Notes: a model not told the origin generated them from the letters alone. DNA of 64,000 bases from Rhabditoides inermis (GCA_963966185.1 CAWZYM010000151.1:491501-555500); one strand, 5' to 3'; shown: positions 1-11,175, counted from the stretch's first letter. Numbers and translations: made by a program.

Positions 1-257
1 TTCTTTTTCACTTATTTTATGTTTCACAGATGTACACCGCCCCATCTCTTTCTCTTCTACACTGTTCTGTCTACTTTCCAACCTCTCCCTCCTCCTCCTC
101 CCGCCTTTCTAGAGACATTACTATGTTTTCTTCTGTCTACTTTCACCTCTCGTCACCTCTTCCTCTCTCACTCTCACATTTGCAGTAATCACTATCACTG
201 CGAATTTGGAGAGACAGTTATGTCTACTCTCCCTTCTCTCTTCTCTTTTCTCTCTCC

Positions 258-304
<47 letters not shown>

Positions 305-670
305 ATACTTTCACGTCCCCGCTGCGGTGACAACAACTTTCTAGAGGTCCAATCTCGAACTGAGTTTCCACCCTAACCTCACATACAACTCGAAAAGCAA
401 GTTCAATGTGGCTGAGATAGAGTGATAGTATTCGATCTTCTTTTCGTGTAAATCGAAATACAGTGATGTAACCGCCTTGCCTCTCTTGAGTTGTGCGCTA
501 TTGGATTGTTGCCACTCTGACTTTTTCCGATCTACCCCACAGTGCGCTTTGGGAATATAAATGTGAATCCGCTGGTCTCAATTTTCTCAAAGAGGTAATA
601 AATTGTTTACTCGTCATTTTGTTTACGCATCTCGATTCATTCTCGATTTTCCTATCGTCATTTCTTCGCA

Positions 671-876
671 ATGGCCCGTCTCGTGTGGCGGTGAGTTCAT
701 TTCCCAACTACATTGGTTCTTTCCCGGTCTCTCCAGTTCCGTGTTTATTTTCCGTCGCTGTAATAATGTTCATGTTGTCGTTTCTCTCAGGCTTTTGCTG
801 CTTCTCTTGATGTGTCGTTCCATTTTCGGTGGCACCTCGACAAAAGCCGACTTCATCAAGAAACTTAAGGCCTTCA
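671..876 (+). pseudogene. Orphan 5' exons of the signal-peptide/ectodomain module (unit 0)
   Basis: Exon 671-690 starts with ATG and ends at a GTGAGT donor. Exon 791-876 follows a TTTCTCTCAG acceptor and ends at another GTGAGT donor. Spliced, they read MARLVWRLLLLLMC and then a lysine-rich stretch, a typical signal peptide: basic start, leucine core, then polar residues. The same exons precede the ectodomain exons of the two large genes at 21128-21333 and 33649-33854. Here the next exon lies outside the unit, because the following unit (unit 1) has lost it. I read this copy as an orphan 5' end. Transcription is unknown. Confidence 0.55.
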
Positions 877-1210
877 GTGAGTCTTTGCTTTTTGTACTTG
901 CATGTAGTTTTGGTTCCATCTAGTATAAGTGGTACATATATGGAAGTAGATGCGTGTGAATTAGATGATGCAGCGTTGTTTACGTTAATACTGCATATTT
1001 AGAAAACGCCATTTTCTGAAATTCGTTTGTGATGTCACGTGTGTCGCACACACATGCGACCGCTTCGGTGCGTGACAAACATCAAAATGACCAACCGCAT
1101 TTCGTTATAGTGGGATTGGATCCTATATGCCATCCGTGACATTTCACATGTTGTGCAGTTCCGTGCAACACAACGTGTATGTCTTCAAAAATCCAAAACG
1201 TTTGGAAAAG

Positions 1211-1276
1211 GGGAATCGAACCCTTGGGCAGCACGTAACGATCGCGCGCTGGCGGCGCGCTCTGCCATTGAGGCTC
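1211..1276 (-). other. tRNA-like segment with A and B boxes (minus strand)
   Basis: Read on the minus strand, a D-arm-like stretch with ATGGCAGAGCGC is followed by GGGTTCGATTCCC, a perfect B box with a T-arm that pairs AAGGG/CCCTT. The acceptor stem cannot be formed from the flanks, so a functional tRNA is unlikely. It could act as a Pol III promoter or be a tRNA-derived relic. Near-identical copies are at about 16912-16977, 21668-21733 and 34189-34254. Confidence 0.5.
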
Positions 1277-1393
1277 CTACTAATAAGAGGACATTGAAAT
1301 TCGCAGATATGTTTGCTCGTCATCTCTCATCATTGTACACTGAAGAGGCTAATGGAGCTAGATGGCCTTTCTCTTCAAACTCTTAACCACAGC

Positions 1394-1475
1394 CTCTATG
1401 GCGCACTGGTAGTGTGGGCGCACAATCCACCGGCGCACAATCGCCGCGACCTGTCCACATGTTCGATTCCTACTC
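1394..1475 (+). other. tRNA-like segment (plus strand)
   Basis: The stretch starts with ATGGCGCACTGG (A-box-like) and ends with GTTCGATTCCT (B-box-like) about 60 bases later. No convincing acceptor stem is visible. It faces the tRNA-like segment at 1211-1276 across a short spacer, and both lie between the foldback arms. Copies occur in units 1-3. Confidence 0.4.
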
Positions 1476-1556
1476 ATGATATTAGATGACATCGTCATGC
1501 CCGGAGATGTGCTTAAAGTTGTATTGGCTGGAAGCCACGCCCACTCTCCCCATCGC

Positions 1557-1566
1557 CTATATAACC
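1557..1566 (+). promoter_or_regulatory. TATA-box candidate in the left LTR
   Basis: The LTR contains CTATATAACC about 65 bp from its start, as expected for an LTR promoter. The right LTR and the solo LTR have the same sequence. No transcript evidence is available. Confidence 0.45.
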
Positions 1567-1698
1567 CGGGCAGGGAGAGTGAGCGGGGCCGCCTGCCCTG
1601 ACTATTACATCTGTCTGCAGGATAAACACTATAACATCATGTGTTTGTGTTGTGGCTACTTTGGAGAGGGGGAAGAATAGGCCATGTCTACCTATTAC

Positions 1699-1719
1699 GT
1701 GAAGGTCACCGGATTCGAA
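1699..1719 (+). other. Primer-binding-site candidate
   Basis: Immediately after the left LTR comes GTGAAGGTCACCGG followed by ATTCGAA. Its complement reads like a tRNA 3' end, with a TTCGAATCC T-loop followed by a T-stem and acceptor strand. The CCA complement (TGG) is not present, so priming would begin at or near the discriminator base. I do not assign the tRNA species. Confidence 0.5.
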
Positions 1720-2635
1720 ATGAACTTCCGTCTAACTGTATTCCGCTACACCCGCAGTTCCCCTCTCTCTATTGTTCGCCCGGCCGCAGCAGCTGCCATC
1801 ACCGCGTGAGTTCTTGCCGTTCTACTGGAGTGTATGCTGAGTCGGGGCTGCATCTACTTTCTTTGGAACCTGCCGTCTCGCGCCGTGGCTACATTGCTTT
1901 ATTCGGAGCCGCTGCGATGTTTGTGTGGCAATTGCAACCTTGCTATCGCCCGCATCGACGCCATCATCCATCTCCCGCTGTTTCTCTCTCCCCGCTGCGC
2001 GAAGGGCGACACGACAGCTGCCAGAGAAGAAGCCGCCGCTTATTTATGGAGGAGAGATCTCTCTCAATGGGAAAACCTGCCGATTGCGCAACGCCGTCTG
2101 GGAACGGACCCGCCGCATCTACCGGAGGATCGAGCTGCCACCCCCACTTTTATGGATTGTGCCGTTGCCGCCTCGTGAAGAGGGACCGAGCCGAGCACTG
2201 GAGTCGCCATGTTGCTGGACTCCGTGGAGGGAATGAGCTAGCCGATGCCGTCTGCCGCCGAGGAGCCGCACTGGAGTCGCGCCGGGCTGCCGCCGTCACG
2301 TCGTGCTTGCCGCTGTCCCCGAGGTCGTCTTCCGCGAGGACTACTACACATCGAGGTCGAGGAGAGCCATCTGGAGAGCCGTGACGCATCGCCTTACAGT
2401 AGATGTCAGGAATACTAGGAAGAGCCACACGGCCTCCTGACAAAGTAGCTTTGGTGATGTTTATAGAAAGGGCACAGGCCAGGACCTAGATAACAAATGT
2501 TTGCGATAGAACATTGGTGATCCTTTTTTTGCACTAAAACAGTATAGGAACCCCTCGTTAGAATCATATTGTTGAGAGATGTCTCCCCTCGCCCTCCCCA
2601 ACCTCTGTTCTTAGATGAGCAGGGGCTTTCATCTT

Positions 2636-2648
2636 AAAGGAAGGGGGA
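2636..2648 (+). other. Polypurine tract candidate
   Basis: AAAGGAAGGGGGA directly abuts the start of the right LTR, the expected place and composition for plus-strand priming. The equivalent in unit 2 abuts 23106. Confidence 0.65.
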
Positions 2649-3305
2649 CGTCATGCCCGGAGATGTGCTTAAAGTTGTATTGGCTGGAAGCCACGCCCAC
2701 TCTCCCCATCGCCTATATAACCCGGGCAGGGAGAGTGAGCGGGGCCGCCTGCCCTGACTATTACATCTGTCTGCAGGATAAACACTATAACATCATGTGT
2801 TTGTGGCTACTTTGGAGAGGGGGAAGAATAGGCCATGTCTACCTATTACGACATACATGTTGTGTGGCACAAAACTGCACAACATGTGAAATGTCACGGA
2901 TGGCATAAAGAATCCAATCCGACTATACATAGTCTCTCTCGGTTTTCGAGTACTCAAGTCTTCCAGATTCGATCGATAACAAAGACATTAGATAACATAA
3001 TATACTCATACAACCGAATATCAATTGATATCGAACTCAAGACTAGTGATGAGCGGTCTACAATATAGTGATAAAACGAAACAGTGAAGAACGTTGGCGG
3101 AACAAACGATTATGCGAATTCAACATGGAGTTGATATATTTAAAAAAAAGCGCAGATCTGAATTTGTCACCCTGCGGTGCTCCATAGTGTAGCGGCGAGT
3201 TCGTGAATACTCCACAGTCCGCAAGTAGTAAATACCCAAGCCACGGGTCAGCTTCACCCGTGGGAGTCGTAGTGGCTCCGCAAGGTAGAGCCCTGGTTCC
3301 CCTCA

Positions 3306-3599
3306 CAAGCAAGTGGCACCGGGGCACCCCCAACAACTCGCAATGTTTCGATGGCATGTTGTAGGCATCCCCCAAACAAAGAGCTAGCCAAAATTAAAAA
3401 TCTCGGAGAGCACCGGAAGTGTCCTAATTAGTCGCCGAAAGTTTTCAACGTGCGTATGACACCCCGAAATTTTGACCGGTTGGCACAGCCTCTGCGGCCT
3501 AGTGGATAGCGAGTGGAATTTCAAGACGAGTACTCGATGGTTCGAACCCCCCACATGCAAAACTTTTTGCCAAATTCGTAACACAATTTCATAACACAA
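3306..3599 (+). repeat. Left terminal inverted repeat of the Tc4/Tc5-like element
   Basis: The reverse complement is found at 12808-13102 with a few substitutions. It contains a tRNA-like stretch at about 3489-3557 ending in GGTTCGAACCCC, which matches the B-box consensus. Confidence 0.85.
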
Positions 3600-3825
3600 A
3601 ATTATTGTAAAATAGAGTTTATTTGTCTACATCGTCAGACCGGCATGTTTTTTTTTAATATGTCTAACAAGAAGTTTATTTGTTGTTGTTGTTTTTTCAC
3701 GATTGTTCCTGTTGACTTCCTATTATTACCGGGAAAATATACTTCCGTGATCCCGTGATGATAAAAAAGGATATCCGTGATGATGAACGCATCCTGTAAG
3801 TTTTTGTATTAAAACCACTTCACTG

Positions 3826-4563
3826 ATGTGTACAATGTGTGTGTGTCTCGCGAATATTGTCGGTCGCCTGGTGGACAGGTTTGGCTCTGCATCATCGTCG
3901 CAGCTGTCACGCAAGGAGGAGAAGATTGCTGCCTCTCTCTGTGCCTTTCTCCAGCAGGTCGAGTTCGGAGAGACGGATTTCGACTCGTTTGATGATACTA
4001 ATACGCTTTGTCCGCGAAGACCAAGAAGTGGCGCAGTCTGTCCAGCATGCACTCATACTTCTACTTCATCAGCATCGAGGAGGACTAAAGTGAACTGAAG
4101 AAACTCGCTGCCAAGGTGAAATTGATGTCGTCCAAGGCTGCCATTTTGAGGGAGCTGTGGAGAGACTATCAGAGTCCTCCTCTGCCATCTCGCACCTATC
4201 TACTCTCCTCCCCTGTTTGAAGGTCGATGGATCTCTGAGCGACAAGTTGTTCGTCGTTCTTCTTGAACCCAACCAATGGCCGTTTTCCCCAAAAAGGACA
4301 CAAGCATTGCACGAATTTGGTCGTGAGAGCCGGCTCGTCACACATCATGACCAAGGCCCATATGGCGGAGTGGATTCGTGAGTGCGGCGTTCCCGAAATG
4401 CCGGATGATCTTCTTCTGCTGGCCGATTCCTGGACGTGTTTTCGGGATCACGCTCTGATCGAGTCTCTGGTTCCTCCCGGAAAGACGATCCGAGTGAAGA
4501 ATATCCCTCCTGGTCCTGGAGCGACTTCTCTCATTTAACCATGCGATGTCTTCTTTTTCCGGA
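3826..4563 (+). pseudogene. Transposase of the Tc4/Tc5-like element, 5' part
   Basis: The frame is broken several times, but protein-level similarity to DDE transposases is readable. Near 4330-4540 come HIMTKAHMAEWIRECG, then LLLLADSWTCF (a catalytic-Asp-like block), then RVKNIPPGPGATSLI. The last block is followed by a TAA where the family normally has Gln, then PCDVFFFR, which is interrupted at base 4563 by the Helitron chain. The remaining part resumes at 12372. This copy cannot make a full transposase because of the frameshifts, the stop and the insertion. Assignment to Tc4/Tc5 rests on the CTNAG target and the C-terminal pattern. Confidence 0.7.
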
Positions 4564-4771
4564 CTAGCGCTCCGGCGCGCTGTCGCGCGCCTCCGCGCTA
4601 GAACATAAAAAGTAGAAGAATAGAAATTCATACAAGTTTTTTGTTATGTTCAATACTACTGTTTATCTCCAAATTAATAACATTTTGACGAGTGAAACGA
4701 ATTATTAAAATAGAGAAGATTAGTTCATTGATGTATTGATTGCACTGATAAGTATGTTGTCTAGGAGCGGG

Positions 4772-5046
<275 letters not shown>

Positions 5047-5307
5047 TGGTCTGCAAGTCCTATAGTAAGCTGCCGCGCGCTTCACCTATCAATGTCTATG
5101 AAAAAATAATGATATATTTCTTTTTTCTGAACTGTACTTTTCTATGCTCCTAAAAACTAAATGCCCCCAGGCACAAGTCAGCATCGCTCTGATATTAGCC
5201 CTCCTCCTTCTATCTCTCCCTCTTTCTCCCCTCTCTTCTCGCTCTCTCCTTCCTCTCTTTATCTCTCTGCTTTCTCTTTATTTTTTTCGTTTTTCTTTCA
5301 GTGTTAA

Positions 5308-5657
5308 AGACACAGTGGCGACTTATTTCTGTCACAACCTGCCACAACTCCTCATTTTCACACGAGCAAAACATTTGGCCGTGGGATCGAACCGGCGAAG
5401 ATCGGGGGCCACAATGCAGCGCACATGCTCTGAGCCATGAAGCTATTGACTAAGCGTTGTTCAATTGCGCTTATGTCTCCGACCCCAATTTGCAGTATTG
5501 AAGCGTTGGCGGGAAATTCAAATTTTCATCTGAATCCTTGGCAGTGTCAGATTCGAAAGTAACGCAGAATCGTCGTTCTTTCGAAAAAAATATGCAAATG
5601 TGTTAGGTTAACATGGTTTTAAAAATACTACGTGTCAAATAAGTCGCCACTGTTCCT
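5308..5657. mobile_element. TTAA-type MITE with a tRNA-like insert (chain A copy)
   Basis: Ends AGACACAGTGGCGACTTATT and its inverted partner AAATAAGTCGCCACTGTTCCT define a 350-bp element. The left flank is TTAA. Minus-strand reading of 5378-5438 shows TGGCTCAGAGC (A-box-like) and GGTTCGATCCC (B box). The same insertion is present in the other M3 copy (46361-46710), so it predates the M3 duplication. A related copy with a clean empty site is at 25240-25621. Confidence 0.8.
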
Positions 5658-6982
5658 TTCATGCTACGAAAACAGACAGTTCTGCTTTTCTGCTTCTGCA
5701 ACATCTTCCCCTCACTAATCTCTTTCTCTCTTTCTTTCTCTTTTTTATCTATCTATTTTTCTTTTTCCCTCTCTTCCTCTTTCTCTTTCTCTCAGGTCTC
5801 CTCTCGCACCGTTTTTTTACAGAACAATGAAAGCAAAATTGAAAATTATCACAACGTGACTAATCTGCAAAGTGTCATACAAATTGGTTTAGTATGATTA
5901 AAGTTATGAACTAATCAAAATTGTAAAAGTAATGCTACGGCGCGCGCACCTTTTGATAAATTGGCTATATCTTTTTCACATTGTACCACTCAGGTTGAAT
6001 TTTACGGAAAAAAGGTACGGGAAAAAAGCTGTTTTTGAACGTAATCACGGAAAATAAAACAGAGATGTTGCTTAGATGAGAAACGTTCGCTGCAGACAGC
6101 TACAAATTTAATGGTTTTCGTGGTTTTTCTTCTATAACAAGAGTAAGTAGAGACGTATAAGAAAGTGGATTGCATTCTGTAACACAAAGTAAACTTTCTT
6201 CAAAGTTTCACGCAAATCAATTCAGTAGAAACGGAGATATTCTTGCAGACACACATGAAAAAGTGAAAAAGTGACCATTTTTGGTAGTATTTTGACCAGA
6301 AAGAGAGGTAATGAAAGCAAAATTGAGAACTGTCACAGAATGGACTGCATCACGAGACGTAAACTCAACTATCAGTCAAGTTTCTTGCAACTTGGTTTTG
6401 TATGAATCGAGTTATGACCGCGGAAATACTAAAAATCGCAAAAGTGAGGCGAGAGCGCGCGCGCGGCTCTTGCTAATTTGGCTATATTTTCCTTACACCG
6501 TAACCAAAGATTATGAAACTTGCAGGTTAGTGACAGAACTATTTGTTGAAAGTAATAACAGAACAAGAAGCGAAACTGTTTTTTAGGTGAGAAGCTTTTG
6601 CAGCGGACAGCACCAAAATCGGCGAATTTTGAGGTTTTTCTACCAAATATAGGCAATGAGTGTAATTGGAGAGTAATCACAAAGTGGACTGCATCCTGAA
6701 GTACTATGTAAACTTTTCGCAAAGTTTGACGCAAATCGGTTCGGTAGAAATGGAGTTATGCCCGCGGACACACAAGAAAAAGTGCAAAAGTGACCATTTT
6801 TGGTGGTTTTTTGACCAAATATGGACGTAGAGGAGGAGTTGAGAGGTGCCTGAATTTTGATGTCGTCCTTGGAAGAGAACACAACTTTCTACCAAGTTTC
6901 ATGTGAATCAGTTGAGTTTGAAGCTAGTTATGACTCTGGAATGACGTACGGACACCATAGGACATTTTAGTAGAAAAGGCGA

Positions 6983-7087
6983 CTAGCGGGCCGGAGGCTC
7001 GCTTCGCTCGCCTCCGCCTCGCTAGTGGCGGCGGCTTCGCCGCCGCATTGCGCTCCGAGGCTCGCGCGCCTTCGGCGCGCTCGCCTC
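6983..7087. other. Three consecutive GC-rich hairpins at the M4 terminus
   Basis: Hairpin 1 spans 6983-7025 and is closed by CTAG at both ends. Hairpin 2 spans 7027-7046 (GGCGGCGGC-TT-CGCCGCCGC). Hairpin 3 spans 7057-7087 (GAGGCTCGCGCGC-CTTCG-GCGCGC...). All have TTC or TTCG at the loop. Helitrons normally carry one such hairpin next to their CTRR end. Confidence 0.7.
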
Positions 7088-8269
7088 TTCGCGTCAAATC
7101 ATCAAAACTTCAAATCTGAATTCTACTACAGCTCCAGTACACAACAGACATGAAAATCTCAAGTTTTATAGTGGTTTACATTTTTGTTTACTTGTTTACA
7201 TGACTTGTAAACATTAGATATGAACTCTCCTTCGGGTCTAGTTTACATCAAACATCGGAATCTGAAGTTTTGGAGTTGTTTACAACTCTGTTCACTTGTT
7301 TACCTGACTTATAAACATCTGAAATGAACTTTTTATCGAGTCTAGTACACTTTAGATGTTAAAATCTCTAGTTTTGGAGTTGTTTACATTTTTGTTTACT
7401 CGTTTACCTGACTTGTAAACACTACATTGTAACTCTCCGTCTGGTCTAGTATCGATTAGACATGAAAATCAGAAGATTTGGAGTTGTTTACTTTTTTGTT
7501 TACTTGTTCACCTGTTTTTTTTTTACGTAAACATCGTACTTGTTTACTTGTTACCTATACCAAGTATGAAGTTCGTAGCAGTAATATAAGCTGAGAAATG
7601 CACTTGACCTTATTTGGAATATGTAAATGAGGTGAATGAGAACGAATTGTTTATCTAAAAATTAGTACTTGTTTACTTGTTACCTGTACAAAATATGAAC
7701 CTTCTACCTCGACAAATAACCGAGTTATGAATTTTCAAATATTTCTGAGCATTTAATGTGTTTTTTTGAAAATAAATTAAATTTCAAAAAATAGCTAAAA
7801 TTCTGGTAATTTGCATACGAGATGGTATTGATACACTGATAAATAAATGATAAAATCCAGCTTCCAACTATCTCATTAGTGGACCCAGTAGATGGTTTTG
7901 TAATCTGACACTGAAAACAAACACTTATATTGTGTGTAGTTTGCTTCCTTGTTTACTTGTTTACCTGAATTGTTCACCCAAAGCGAGATACTTGTCTACA
8001 TGTTAGTTGTAGAAAGTATCAGTACTGCTACAAGTTTGTGGAGAAAGTTATTGGGACTCAAATGTGTAAAGTGGTCAAAAAATCGATATTTTCAGGTGTA
8101 TCTACCTGTGCAGGTGAGCTAGGTAGATGAATCTGAGCGGTGACCGTGTGGTCAAGGGACCCATCAAAACGTACCGAGTTGACAAGATTTGAACTTCTGA
8201 CTCTTGAGATATGTGCCCGGACAAAGAAACATACGCCATAGCAAATTTTATATAGCCCTCGCAGGGCGA
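6983..8269 (-). mobile_element. Helitron module M4 (1,287 bp)
   Basis: On the minus strand it starts TCGCCCTGCGAGGGC at 8269 and ends CCCGCTAG at 6983. It directly abuts its neighbours at both ends with TC and CTAG. The interior (about 7160-7560 and 7930-7990) is rich in repeated GTTTACTTGTTTACCTG words. No coding potential is visible. Confidence 0.75.
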
Positions 8270-8479
8270 CTAGCGCGCTTCGCGCGCTAGAAATATAGGT
8301 ATAAAATAGAGGAGAAAATTATCTATCGATTGATATATAGATTGATTTGATATGTGCTCTGGAAGTGCTATTAGGAGCTGTGCTAGAAGTGCTGTTGTCA
8401 GTCTTCCAGTAGATGACTGATCTTTATTTGTTTCCTTTTTTGTTTTCAGTAATTTTAAATAATTAGAAAGTGTCACAGT

Positions 8480-11175
8480 CTATTTGGTTGATAGTATCTG
8501 GTTGACTGTTTTTCTACGGATGTATTTACTATGCTCATAGAAGGCGCTCCGGCACGCTCCGCTGTCAGAGCATATCAGTAGATCAGTAATAAAAATAACA
8601 ATAATGATCACTGATACTGATTTGCATTTTCTCCTACTCTCTGATATTTTACTCTCTCGTATGCACATGGAGGGCGCTCCGGAACGCTTCGCGCGCCTCC
8701 GCGGTCAAAGCCGATCAGTGAATCAGTAATTATAATAATATACTGATCAATGATACTGATATGCCTTCTCTCCTACTCTCTGAGCTTTTACTCTTTCGTA
8801 CGCACACAGAAAGCGCTCCGGCACGCTCCGCGCGCCTCCGCGGTCAAAATATATCAGTAGATCAGTAATAGTAAGAATGCATTGATCACTGCTACTGATA
8901 TGAATTTTCTCCGACTCTCTGATCGTTCACTTTCTCGTATGCACATAGAAAGCGCTCCGGCACGCTCCGCGCGCCTCCGCGGTCAAAATATATCAGTAGA
9001 TCAGTAATAGTAAGAATGCATTGATCACTGCTACTGATATGAATTTTCTCCGACTCTCTGATCGTTCACTTTCTCGTATGCACATAGAAAGCGCTCCGGC
9101 ACGCTCCGCGCGCCTCCGCGGTCAAAATATATCAGTAGATCAGTAATAGTAAGAATGCATTGATCACTGCTACTGATATGAATTTTCTCCGACTCTCTGA
9201 TCGTTCAATTTCTCGTATGCACATAGAAAGCGCTCCGGCACGCTCTGCGGTCAAAGCCTATCAGTAGATCAGTAATAATAAGAATAAATAATGATCACTG
9301 CTACTGATATGAATTTTCTCCGAATCTCTGATCTTTCACTCTCTCGTATGCACATAGAAAGCGCTCCGGCACGCTCCGCGCGCCTCCGCGGTCAAAATAT
9401 ATCAGTAAATCAGTAATAGTAAGAATGCATTGATCACTGCTACTGATATGAATTTTCTCCGACTCTCTGATCGTTCAATTTCTCGTATGCACATAGAAAC
9501 CGCTCCGGCACGCTCCGCGCGCCTCCGCGGTCAAAATGTATCAGTAGATCAGTAATAGTAAGAATGCATTGATCACTGCTACTGATATGAATTTTCTCCG
9601 ACTCTCTGATCGTTCACTTTCTCGTATGCACATAGAAAGCGCTCCGGCACGCTCCGCGCGCCTCCGCGGTCAAAATATATCAGTAGATCAGTAATAGTAA
9701 GAATGCATTGATCACTGCTACTGATATGAATTTTCTCCGACTCTCTGATCGTTCACTTTCTCGTATGCACATAGAAAGCGCTCCGGCACGCTCCGCGCGC
9801 CTCCGCGGTCAAAATATATCAGTAGATCAGTAATAGTAAGAATGCATTGATCACTGCTACTGATATGAATTTTCTCCGACTCTCTGATCGTTCAATTTCT
9901 CGTATGCACATAGAACGCGCTCCGGCACGCTCTGCGGTCAAAGCCTATCAGTAGATCAGTAATAATAAGAATAAATAATGATCACTGCTACTGATATGAA
10001 TTTTCTCCGAATCTCTGATCTTTCACTCTCTCGTATGCACATAGAAAGCGCTCCGGCACGCTCTGCGGTCAAAGCCTATCAGTAGATCAGTAATAATAAG
10101 AATAAATAATGATCACTGATACTGATATGCATTCTCTCCGACTCTCTGATTTTTTACTCTTTCGTATGCACATAGAAGGCGCTCCGGCACGCTTCGCGCG
10201 CCTCCGCGGTCAAAGTCGATCAGTATATCAGTAATTATAATAAAACATTGATCACTGATACTGATATGCAATCTCTTCTACTCTCTGATCTTTTACTCTT
10301 TCGTATGCACATAGAAGGCGCTCCGGCACGCTTTGCGCGCCTTCGCGGTCAAAGCCGTTCAGTATATCAGTAATTATAATAAAACATTGATCACTGATAC
10401 TGATATGCATTCTCTCCTACTCTATGATATTTATATCTTTCGTATGCACATAGGAGGGCGCTCCGGCACGCTTCGCGCGCCTCCGCGGTCAAAGTCGATC
10501 AGTAGATCAGTAATTATAATAATATATTAATCACTGATACTGATATGCAATCTCTTCTACTCTCTGATCTTTTACTCTTTCGTATGCACATAGAAGGCGC
10601 TCCGGCACGCTTCGCGCGCCTCCGCGGTCAAAGTATATCAGTAGATCAGTAATAATAAGAATATATTGATCACTGTTACTGATATGCATTCTCTCCGACT
10701 ATCTGATTTTTTACTCTTTCGTATGCACATAGAAAGCGCTCCGGCACGCTTCGCGCGCATCCGCGGTCAAAGCCGATCAGTAGAACAGTAATTATAATAA
10801 TATGTTAATCACTGATACTGATATGCAATCTCTTCTACTCTCTGATCTTTTACTCTTTCGTATGCACATAGAAGGCGCTCCGGCACGCTTCGCGCGCCTC
10901 CGCGGTCAAAGCCGATCAGTAGATCAGTAATTATAATAATATATTGATCACTGATACTGATATGCATTTTCTCCGGTTCTCTGATCGTTCACTTTCTCGT
11001 ATGCACATAGAAAGCGCTCCGGCACGCTCCGCGCGCCTCCGCGGTCAAAGTATATCAGTAGATCAGTAATAATAAGAATATATTGAACACTGATACTGAT
11101 ATGCATTCTCTCCTACTTTCTGATCTTTCACTCTCTCGTATTCACATAGAGGCGCTCCGGCGGCACACTCCGCGG
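8480..11175 (-). repeat. 139-bp satellite array (chain A)
   Basis: About 19 monomers with a period of 139 bp; successive GAAAGCGCTCCGG blocks sit at 8948, 9087 and 9226. Each has a GC block (GCGCTCCGGCACGCTCCGCG then CGCCTCCGCGGTC), an AT half with ATCAGTAGATCAGTAAT and GATCACTG, and CGTATGCACATAG. Some monomers lack part of the GC block. The inverted orientation of the same family fills most of 38000-44760. Confidence 0.92.

Larger units (their letters stand above)
1493..2849 (+). mobile_element. Short non-autonomous LTR retroelement, complete (unit 0)
   Basis: Two direct repeats, 1493-1698 (206 bp) and 2649-2849 (201 bp, lacking 5 bp of a TGTGT run), flank a 950-bp interior. The 5-bp target duplication GACAT is seen at 1488-1492 and 2850-2854. 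A primer-binding-site candidate follows the left LTR and a purine tract precedes the right one. The LTR carries TATATAA at about 1559. The termini are CG...AC rather than the usual TG...CA. The interior has no recognisable gag or pol, and the open frame at 1641-2384 does not look like either. This fits a TRIM-like element moved in trans. The position is identical in unit 2, solo in unit 1 and empty in unit 3. Confidence 0.85.
1109..2925. mobile_element. Foldback element (unit 0), split by an LTR element
   Basis: Arms at about 1109-1182 and 2850-2925 are inverted repeats of about 75 bp with roughly 90% identity by eye. Between them lie two tRNA-like segments in opposite orientation. In unit 3 the element is undisturbed (34087-34541, about 455 bp). 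In unit 0 an LTR element sits inside it. I cannot name the family; no transposase is present. Equivalent copies are at 16810-17470 and 21566-23382. Confidence 0.65.
1..3305 (+). repeat. Tandem unit 0 (left-truncated)
   Basis: This is the right-hand part of a paralogous unit. Its sequence from base 1 matches 15711, 20450 and 32977 onward almost base for base. In order it holds a pyrimidine-rich stretch with a (CT)n run near 262-301, the first two exons of a signal-peptide gene (671-876), a foldback element with tRNA-like segments, a full LTR element, and a common tail ending CCCCTCA. At the tail the other units continue directly into GATAACC, whereas here a Tc4/Tc5-like transposon is inserted. 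The boundary is seen directly by comparing 3290-3310 with 17840-17860. Confidence 0.9.

Noticed and set aside
121..336. Ser/Leu and Arg/Glu dipeptide proteins here and at 15828, 20572, 33093, 36859, 38753, 41929 and 43115
   Set aside because: These frames translate (CT)n or (GA)n microsatellites.
1211..1276. Functional tRNA gene
   Set aside because: A and B boxes are present but no 7-bp acceptor stem can be formed; the same applies to 1394-1475, 3489-3557, 5378-5438 and 25315-25378.
1641..2384. 247-aa open frame inside the LTR element (also 22098-22841)
   Set aside because: The frame starts within the LTR, has no gag or pol motif, and a second frame is open over the same DNA. Identity of the two copies reflects recent duplication, not selection.
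6311..6586. 91-aa frame in module M3 (also 45432-45707)
   Set aside because: It overlaps diverged internal DNA repeats, and other frames are equally open. No motif is recognisable.
8480..11175. CRISPR-like regular array
   Set aside because: The 139-bp monomers repeat in full without unique spacers, in a eukaryotic context with no cas genes.
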